Source of the DNA: Planctomycetota bacterium
GTDB taxonomy: Bacteria > Planctomycetota > Planctomycetia > Pirellulales > Lacipirellulaceae
Assembly (NCBI GenBank): GCA_013152205.1
Contig: JAADGV010000024.1
Location: forward strand, 1 to 59,463
Direction: 5' to 3'
DNA length: 59,463 nucleotides
Shown here: piece by piece, positions 53,372-59,463 of the stretch
Layout: each line of letters starts with the position of its first letter
Numbering within the stretch: the first letter of the stretch is position 1
Position numbers and translations under genes: made by a program
The notes under the pieces: generated by a model
Seen by the model: only the letters and a program-made list of their open reading frames with translations
What the model was told of the DNA's origin: nothing
Databases searched by the model: none

Positions 53372-55249
53372 ATGAGCGAAAACAAATCTCCAAATGACGA
53401 GCCTGATCCCGCCCGACCGAGCGAGACCGAGCTTGTGACAAATCCTCACGCCGTCGAACCGTTGCGAGCTGACAGCCTCCAGCAGTTTAGCGCCGGAGAC
53501 CAAGTCGACGATTTTCAGCTAATCTCGATGTTGGGTAGCGGCGCCTTTGCACAGGTTTTTCTAGCTCGCCAGGTGTCAATGGAACGGCTAGTGGCGCTAA
53601 AAATTTCTTCCGGCCAAGGGAGCGAGCCACGGACACTCGCGCAGCTAGATCACCCCAACGTGGTGCGGGTGTTCGATCAACGCCAACATGCCGAGCCGCC
53701 GCTCAATCTACTCTACATGGAAGTCGTGTCGGGCGGCACGCTGCTCGATCTGGTATCAAAAGTCAAAGAGGCGACGCCCTCGGTTCGCGCCGGCCAAATA
53801 TTGCTCGACTCGGTCGACGAAAATCTACAAGCTCGCGGAACCATGCCCCCCGAAGATTCTTCACGCCGGCATTGGCTAAAAGATGCCAAGTGGCCGATGG
53901 TGGTTTGCCAAATCGGCGCCCAATTGGCGTCGGGCTTAGCTTACGCCCATGCCAAAGGGGTGTTGCACCGAGACATCAAGCCGGCAAACGTGTTGCTCAC
54001 GCCCGAGGGCCTGCCGAAACTGGCAGACTTCAATGTGAGCTTCAACAGCGCACGATCCGACGAAAGCCCAGCAGACGCTTTCGGCGGCTCGTTGGCTTAT
54101 ATGTCACCCGAGCAATTGCAGGCATGTCATCCGTCGCTCGGCGGGTCGCCCGAATTAGTGCGCGAAGCGAGCGACATCTATTCCCTCGGGGTTCTACTCT
54201 GGGAGTTGTTGTGCGGTACGCGGCCATTCGAAAGCGAACCCCAAGCAAAAGGCGGCGAACTCACTCGTGTCCAACTGATGGTTGACTGCCGCCATTATGC
54301 CGACTTTTCAAAACTCACCAAACAGTTACCCAAGGAATGCCCCGAATCCCTACGGCAAGTCTTACTACGCTGCCTGCAACCCCGCATCGAAGAACGCTAC
54401 CAGTCAGCCGACGAGGTCGCCAAAGCGCTCGATCTCTGCCTGCATCCGCAAAGCTGGAAACTGCTGCAAGAATCGAGCAGCCCGCTGATCCGCCTGCCAT
54501 TACAGTTTCCTATACTCACGTTGATTATCGCCGGACTTACGCCCAACGCATTGGCCGGTTACTTCAACCTGATCTATAACTACGAACGCATCGTAGCCCA
54601 TTTCCCAGACCACCTTGAACGATTTATGACGGTCCAACAATGGGTCAACAGTATCATGTTTCCGTTGGGCGCCTCGGTGGGCACGTGGATCGTGGTCCGT
54701 ACACGGCGAACGTTGAAACATGCAAAATCCGCTGAAGCCGAGGCTGGCAGCAATCAGCTACTACTCTTCGGTTTGGCTGTCTCGTTGCTAACCCTATCGC
54801 TCTGGACTCTCTCGGGCATTATTTTCCCGATCGCCATCAACATCGGCTTACCACTAAATGATTCGCTCGGGTTCTATTCTCATTTCTTCCTATCGCTCGC
54901 CTTGTGCGGCATCGTAGCGATGGCTTATCCCTATTTTCTTCTCACGTCGTTGACGGTTCGTGTTTACTTTCCTGCGCTGGTGCGTAACAAAATTGTCGCC
55001 GGCCCACGATGGCGCACCTTGCAACGCATACGCATGCTAAACCGCACCTACCTGATGCTAACCGCTTTGGTACCCATGCTGAGCGTGCTATTAGCGGTCG
55101 CCTTCGATAGCGAACAAAAATGGGCCTTGATGGTAGCTAGCGGCGGCGGAATCATCGGCTTCGCGGTCATGTTTGCGCTAGAACGCTACATAGAAAAAAA
55201 TCTCGACGCCCTAGAACGAATCGCCATCGACGCACCGCAAACAATCTAG
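53372..55249 (+). CDS. Ser/Thr protein kinase with DFN motif and multi-pass membrane domain
   Basis: A 625-residue protein. Kinase domain about 45-360: GSGAFAQVFLAR, Lys77 in VALKIS, an insertion of about 40 residues before HRDIKPAN (199-206), then LADFNVSF with DFN at 219-221 in place of DFG, and MSPEQL. About six membrane helices follow (from about residue 375), for example LPLQFPILTLIIAGLTPNAL, LLLFGLAVSLLTLSLWTL and MALYGIVAMAY-like segments, so this is a kinase fused to a polytopic membrane module, not the usual single-span receptor. The DFN Asp is kept, so activity is plausible. Confidence 0.88.
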   Translation: MSENKSPNDEPDPARPSETELVTNPHAVEPLRADSLQQFSAGDQVDDFQLISMLGSGAFAQVFLARQVSMERLVALKISSGQGSEPRTLAQLDHPNVVRVFDQRQHAEPPLNLLYMEVVSGGTLLDLVSKVKEATPSVRAGQILLDSVDENLQARGTMPPEDSSRRHWLKDAKWPMVVCQIGAQLASGLAYAHAKGVLHRDIKPANVLLTPEGLPKLADFNVSFNSARSDESPADAFGGSLAYMSPEQLQACHPSLGGSPELVREASDIYSLGVLLWELLCGTRPFESEPQAKGGELTRVQLMVDCRHYADFSKLTKQLPKECPESLRQVLLRCLQPRIEERYQSADEVAKALDLCLHPQSWKLLQESSSPLIRLPLQFPILTLIIAGLTPNALAGYFNLIYNYERIVAHFPDHLERFMTVQQWVNSIMFPLGASVGTWIVVRTRRTLKHAKSAEAEAGSNQLLLFGLAVSLLTLSLWTLSGIIFPIAINIGLPLNDSLGFYSHFFLSLALCGIVAMAYPYFLLTSLTVRVYFPALVRNKIVAGPRWRTLQRIRMLNRTYLMLTALVPMLSVLLAVAFDSEQKWALMVASGGGIIGFAVMFALERYIEKNLDALERIAIDAPQTI

Positions 55250-55263
55250 ACTTGAAACTACCG

Positions 55264-56322
55264 TCATTGGACATTCTCAACTCCTCCCACATTCGGCCTG
55301 CGTATCCCCGGCAGAAACAAAACATCAAACACCTCGCGACCGCCCTGCACAAATTCCAACGTACCCACATGACGGCCTGTGCGCAGGTCGACCAGCCCGA
55401 CACCTGCCAAAAGCTCAGCATGTCGCTCGCGAACTGGCGGCGCATCGAGCAAATGCTCTCGCCGCACCTTCGACAGTCCGACCAAGGCATAGTTGCCCAC
55501 AAAGCACAACCCGCGCGTAAAACCTGGCAACGAACACACCTCTCGGCAACGGGCTGTTTCCGGATCAAAAACTTCTAGCGTGCCGTGCCCCGAATTACAA
55601 AGCCACCATTGTCCCTCATGCAGCTTCGGCGAGTGGGGCATGCAAAGACCCTCAGCCGCGACTTGATTCCGTTTGACATCAATCAGAACCCCGCCAGTAA
55701 ACCGATCTTGCTCTCGCCAGTCGCCCCGATGGTCGGTCGCACAAAATGCCGTTGCCATGGCGGGGCGCCCATCTTCTAAACCGATGCCGTTCAGATGGCA
55801 ACGATCCTGCCGAATCATCTCCGCAATAAACGGCGGTCGCCAACAGCAAATAAACTTGGTAGTCGTCGAGACGCGAGCGATACAATTATACCGCGTATTG
55901 GCAAAATAAAGGCCACGCCGCCCGAAAGCAAGCTCATGCGTATCGAGCCGACCCGTAAGATATTCTCGCTCGGGCACAAACAAGCCATCGCTACGGCTCG
56001 TCTCTTGCGTAGCAGCACGGCGAAACTGAATAATCCGATCTTGGGTAACCAACGCAAACCGTTCGCCATCGAAAGCCAGCCCCATCGGTCGAGGGAAATG
56101 CCGAGTTCGATAGCGAACACGACCCGAAAAACTACTCACCAACGCCAACTTGCCCGACGTATAAGCCGTGACCGCCAAGCTACCCCCACTCGAAGCAAGC
56201 CACTCAGCAAATTGCCCATGAGCGCGGCAACACAACGGCTTGCTCACAACCTTCGCTTTCTCGGCAGCCTCCTCGTCCTGGTTGTCCATCCGGCTACCTC
56301 TAAAACGGTTCAAAACTTCCAT
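55264..56322 (-). CDS. TIGR03032 / DUF4915 family beta-propeller-like protein
   Basis: A 352-residue soluble protein from the ATG at 56322 (an ATG at residue 12 is possible). Family blocks: AEWLASSGGSLAVTAYTSGKL, GLAFDGERFALVTQDRIIQF, HELAFGRRGLYFANTRYNC, CHLNGIGLEDGRPAMATAF, MPHSPKLHEGQWWLCNSGHG and LPGFTRGLCFVGNYALVGLS. Function unknown; in other bacteria these appear near glycosylation or tetratricopeptide genes. Its end is 14 nt from the kinase gene end (convergent). Confidence 0.85.
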   Translation of the reverse strand: MEVLNRFRGSRMDNQDEEAAEKAKVVSKPLCCRAHGQFAEWLASSGGSLAVTAYTSGKLALVSSFSGRVRYRTRHFPRPMGLAFDGERFALVTQDRIIQFRRAATQETSRSDGLFVPEREYLTGRLDTHELAFGRRGLYFANTRYNCIARVSTTTKFICCWRPPFIAEMIRQDRCHLNGIGLEDGRPAMATAFCATDHRGDWREQDRFTGGVLIDVKRNQVAAEGLCMPHSPKLHEGQWWLCNSGHGTLEVFDPETARCREVCSLPGFTRGLCFVGNYALVGLSKVRREHLLDAPPVRERHAELLAGVGLVDLRTGRHVGTLEFVQGGREVFDVLFLPGIRRPNVGGVENVQ

Positions 56323-56603
56323 GCGTTGAACTTACCACGGAGTGGCAAGCAATCCTACTAGCCGCTGTGGTTCCAAATTCGAGCCGCGACAAACTTGGGT
56401 GGCTGAAATATTACAAAAACACCACGGTAGACGAAATCACTTTGGCGCGTAATCATGCAACTTGCACTATTGAGGTATGCGTCAGGAAAACGACAGGCCG
56501 ACCAACGGGAGTGCCGGTATTTAGCGAGTGAATGCTTGGACCAAGTAAAGTTTCTGACGCATACATCAATAACTTCTCGCCTTCAAGGAAAAACTTCAAA
56601 ACG

Positions 56604-57590
56604 ATGAACGTCTTGCTTACTGGCGGAGCCGGCTATGTCGGCTCCCACGCTGCCTGGACTATGCACCGCGCTGGCCACGACGTTTGGGCCTACGACAACC
56701 TCTGCGAAGGCCATCGTCAAGCGGTACCCGAGGGTCGGCTGGTCGTCGGCGACCTCATGGATCGCGCCAAACTAGAAGCCGCGCTACGCGAACATCAAAT
56801 CGAAGCCGTGATGCACTTCGCTGCTTTCGCCAACGTCGGCATCTCGGTCACCAACCCGGCTGAATACTATCAGAACAACATTGTCGGCACGCTCTCGTTG
56901 CTCGACGCCATGCGCACAGCCAACGTCAATCGAATCGTCTTCTCCAGCACATGCGCCACCTACGGCACGCCCGAACAAGTACCCATCACCGAGTCCGAAA
57001 AACAAGCGCCCATCAACCCCTACGGTTTCACCAAGCTCGCCATCGAACACGCCCTGGCCGACTACGCACACGCTTACGACCTGGGCTACGCGGCCCTACG
57101 TTACTTCAACGCCTCGGGCGCATCGACCGAAAGCCCCATCGGCGAAGACCACGACCCCGAAACGCATCTCATCCCGCTCGTCCTTCAAGTCGCGCTCGGG
57201 CAGCGCGATCACATCAAAATCTTCGGCAACGACTATCCCACCCCCGACGGCACTTGCATTCGCGACTACATCCACGTCGACGATCTGGCCACCGCCCACG
57301 TCGCGGCACTCGAAAAGCTAGCCCCCGGCAGCCAGCTCAAGCTCAACCTAGGCACAGGCCACGGGGCCAGCGTAATGCAAGTGGTCGAAGCCTGCCGCCA
57401 AGTCACTGGCCATCCCATCCCCATCGAAATCGTCGGCCGCCGCGAAGGCGACCCAGCCGAACTAGTCGCCGACGCCACCCAAGCCAACCAAACCCTCAAC
57501 TGGCAGCCCAAGTGCACCGACATCGAAGCTGTCGTTGCCACCGCCTGGCAATGGCACCAAAAAAACCCCACCGGCTACGAAAAAGAATAG
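56604..57590 (+). CDS. galE: UDP-glucose 4-epimerase
   Basis: Interconverts UDP-glucose and UDP-galactose. 328 residues from the ATG at 56604. Rossmann loop [10 protein letters not shown], the NAD-binding [17 protein letters not shown] with the catalytic Ser/Thr, [10 protein letters not shown] with Tyr and Lys, and the [22 protein letters not shown]-terminal blocks are intact. The longest ORF from 56532 adds 24 unrelated residues. It likely feeds cell-surface polysaccharide synthesis. Confidence 0.95.
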   Translation: MNVLLTGGAGYVGSHAAWTMHRAGHDVWAYDNLCEGHRQAVPEGRLVVGDLMDRAKLEAALREHQIEAVMHFAAFANVGISVTNPAEYYQNNIVGTLSLLDAMRTANVNRIVFSSTCATYGTPEQVPITESEKQAPINPYGFTKLAIEHALADYAHAYDLGYAALRYFNASGASTESPIGEDHDPETHLIPLVLQVALGQRDHIKIFGNDYPTPDGTCIRDYIHVDDLATAHVAALEKLAPGSQLKLNLGTGHGASVMQVVEACRQVTGHPIPIEIVGRREGDPAELVADATQANQTLNWQPKCTDIEAVVATAWQWHQKNPTGYEKE

Positions 57591-57599
57591 CTCCCCCCC

Positions 57600-59117
57600 T
57601 CACACCCCATCCGCCAACTTCACCGCCAGCACGGTAGACTTCGCCTCGTCGTCGTTCGCTGCTTCGCCACGAGCTTCGATCACTCGCATGCTGCGCCACT
57701 TACCGCCGAGAAATCGCAGTAGGAAGATCACTCCCATGATGCCAACCCAAACCGCCACGGTCATCCAACAACCGTAAACGCTGAGCTTAAAGAACGAGAT
57801 AGTCAGCCAACTAAGCGTTGCCAGCAACACACCCATAATTAGGCTGATCAGCATCACAAAGCGAGTATCGCCAGCCCCTTTTACCGCAGAGACAAAAACC
57901 ATAAACACCGCGTCCATCACGTTGTAGGCGGCAACGATTCGCAACAAGTTGGCAGCCATCGTGTACAGCGCCTGTCTGTCGGCAACTGGGGCCTCGTTAC
58001 CAACGAAAAAACCATGCAAGAACAAACCGGGGGTGAACACATACAATACAGAAACGAACACCATATAAAACAGCGCAATCTGCAGCGTAGTCCAAGTAGC
58101 TCGGGCAGCCAGGTCGTCTCGATTCTCGCCCAAATGTTGGCCGACCAAGATACTCACCCCCATGCTAAATCCCCAAATCGGCATGAACGCAACCGAAGCG
58201 ATACTAAAAGCAAGCGTCGTAGCAACCGCTTCCATCTCGCCAACGCGACCCATGAGAACCACAAACACGGTGAACCCCAAGACGTCGAGCAACATCTGCA
58301 CTCCGCTCGGTCCACCAAAATAAATCAGTCGCCCGAACAGCTTTCGATCAAATCGGATGCCTGCAACGGTTTGAAACGATTCGCGATTTTCGCGTCGCAG
58401 GATGAGTACCAGATAGATAACTGCCTTGAGCCAAAGCGAGGTTACCGTCGCCCAACCAGCCCCGGCGATGCCCATCTCTGGAAAGCCGCCGTAACCGAAA
58501 ATCCAAAGGTAGTCGAGCACCAGATTCAAACTGGTAACCCCCGCGTCGACCAGCATCACCACCCAGGTTTTGCCACGCCCGCTATAGAACGCCGACAACG
58601 CCGTAGCGATCAACAACGCAGGCCCGCCAGCGCAGAGAATCTGAAAATAAGTGACTTCGAGTTGAGTCGCCTCTACGCTATGTTCGGCCCACGAAAGAAT
58701 CCACGGGGCCAGCGGAATGATGGCAAAAGCCAAGGGCGTCACCAATAGCGCCACCCACACCCCTTGCCAAACGCTCGGCCCAATGCGTTTCGGTTGGCCA
58801 TCGCCCAAGTACTGCGAGACAAAGGTGTTGACGTAGCTACAAACGCCCATGGGCAGGCAGAAAAAGGCAAACCAGATGATCGAGGCCGAAAATGCCGCCG
58901 ACATCGCCGTGCCCGAAACCTGATTCAAAAACATGCGATCGACAAACGTCATCACCGTCCAGGAAAGGGTCGAGACGACCAGTGGCAAGGCCACCTGGAG
59001 AACTTCGCGTCCACCCGCCGGACGTCGCCACCAGGACGATTGTTCGAGCGTAAGAGTCGTATCTGAGGATGCCACGTAATTTCGACCAGAGTTAAGGGGG
59101 CGGGACTGGGCCACCAT
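57600..59117 (-). CDS. MATE family efflux transporter
   Basis: Multidrug/toxin or metabolite exporter with about 12 hydrophobic helices. I choose ATG 59117 (505 residues; GTG 59075 also possible) because residues before it look non-coding and cross a repeat. Family features: REVLQVALPLVVSTLSWTVM, FVDRMFLNQVSGTAMSAAF, and the second half PIWGFSMGVSILVGQHLGE. A soluble basic C-terminal tail follows the last helix. Converges with galE, whose stop is 10 nt away. Confidence 0.87.
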   Translation of the reverse strand: MVAQSRPLNSGRNYVASSDTTLTLEQSSWWRRPAGGREVLQVALPLVVSTLSWTVMTFVDRMFLNQVSGTAMSAAFSASIIWFAFFCLPMGVCSYVNTFVSQYLGDGQPKRIGPSVWQGVWVALLVTPLAFAIIPLAPWILSWAEHSVEATQLEVTYFQILCAGGPALLIATALSAFYSGRGKTWVVMLVDAGVTSLNLVLDYLWIFGYGGFPEMGIAGAGWATVTSLWLKAVIYLVLILRRENRESFQTVAGIRFDRKLFGRLIYFGGPSGVQMLLDVLGFTVFVVLMGRVGEMEAVATTLAFSIASVAFMPIWGFSMGVSILVGQHLGENRDDLAARATWTTLQIALFYMVFVSVLYVFTPGLFLHGFFVGNEAPVADRQALYTMAANLLRIVAAYNVMDAVFMVFVSAVKGAGDTRFVMLISLIMGVLLATLSWLTISFFKLSVYGCWMTVAVWVGIMGVIFLLRFLGGKWRSMRVIEARGEAANDDEAKSTVLAVKLADGV

Positions 59118-59240
59118 TGTAGCGGAAAGAAGGCAAGCCATCGGGCGTATGCCCCACGAATAAGGGCAAATCAGACTTCGTTGCTTCAGGACACAGCAAG
59201 CCTCTGGCGAGTTCACCAGAGAATTGAAAAGACAACGGCC

Positions 59241-59325
59241 CTGTAATAGCCGCAGGCGGAAGCCGCGGATTTATAAGGCCCAGCCAAGGCTCCCACCCGC
59301 GGCTAGCATAACTTTGCAATTCTCC
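59241..59325. mobile_element. MITE-like palindromic element, copy 3
   Basis: CTGTAATAGCCGCAGG, GGAAGCCGCGG, CCCGCGGCTAGCATA, ACTTTGCAATTC: same order as copy 2, most diverged in the middle. The last 138 nt of the window after it hold nothing I can assign. Confidence 0.6.
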
Positions 59326-59463
59326 AAATCGGACCCCACCGTTGGTTGAGAAAACGCCCCCGAAAGCCTATCATTAGCAACATTTCCGGAAGCCCGCACC
59401 AACCCAAAACCCAACCACCGATTTCGGCCATCTGAAAGCGAAATACCAAATGCCGACGCAGCC

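Overview
The window is a dense stretch of a chromosome from a planctomycete, most likely order Pirellulales. This rests on gene content and style: a nusA-infB-rbfA block, split glycine decarboxylase, PEP-CTERM proteins, DUF1573 and multihaem cytochrome proteins, many Ser/Thr kinases, weak or absent Shine-Dalgarno sites, and many families of short palindromic intergenic repeats. No rRNA, tRNA or CRISPR array was recognised.

Layout: 0.1-7 kb is a fatty acid block (rpmF, fabD, fabG, acpP, fabF) that also holds a secreted protein and a second ketosynthase-like protein whose catalytic Cys is Glu. 7.2-14.1 kb is a translation/transcription block: nusA, infB, rbfA, a degenerate endonuclease III-like protein with a histone H1-like tail, and a YebC protein. 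14.1-18.9 kb holds a minus-strand pair (multihaem cytochrome and DUF1573 protein), a DUF4416 protein and a PEP-CTERM protein. 19-24.1 kb holds proS, a YhaM-like exoribonuclease and rnr. 24.3-29.8 kb is a glycine cleavage operon (gcvT, gcvH, gcvPA, gcvPB) ending in a lipoate ligase-family gene that could lipoylate GcvH.

30-40.2 kb is accessory-looking: an FHA protein, small basic/acidic hypotheticals, a TPR lipoprotein, an IS200-like REP-associated transposase with its palindromes, an ORF interrupted by a stop codon, a glycosyltransferase, a membrane protein, a DUF885 peptidase and a small HTH/zinc operon. 40.2-45.4 kb holds a kinase overlapping metF by 4 nt and an alpha-glucan phosphorylase frameshifted at a C12 run. 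45.4-59.2 kb holds a PhoPQ-related PEP-CTERM protein, an acyl-CoA dehydrogenase, cysC, a BON protein, recG, a PhyH dioxygenase, a multi-pass kinase with DFN instead of DFG, a TIGR03032 protein, galE and a MATE exporter.

The most notable points are the Cys-less ketosynthase, the H1-tailed Nth-like protein, the C12 frameshift in the phosphorylase, a MITE-like element with 17-bp terminal inverted repeats inside an 11-bp direct repeat, and several other repeat families, one of which appears to have inserted in frame in gcvPB. Start codons were often moved inward from the longest ORF on the basis of family N-termini and Shine-Dalgarno sites.
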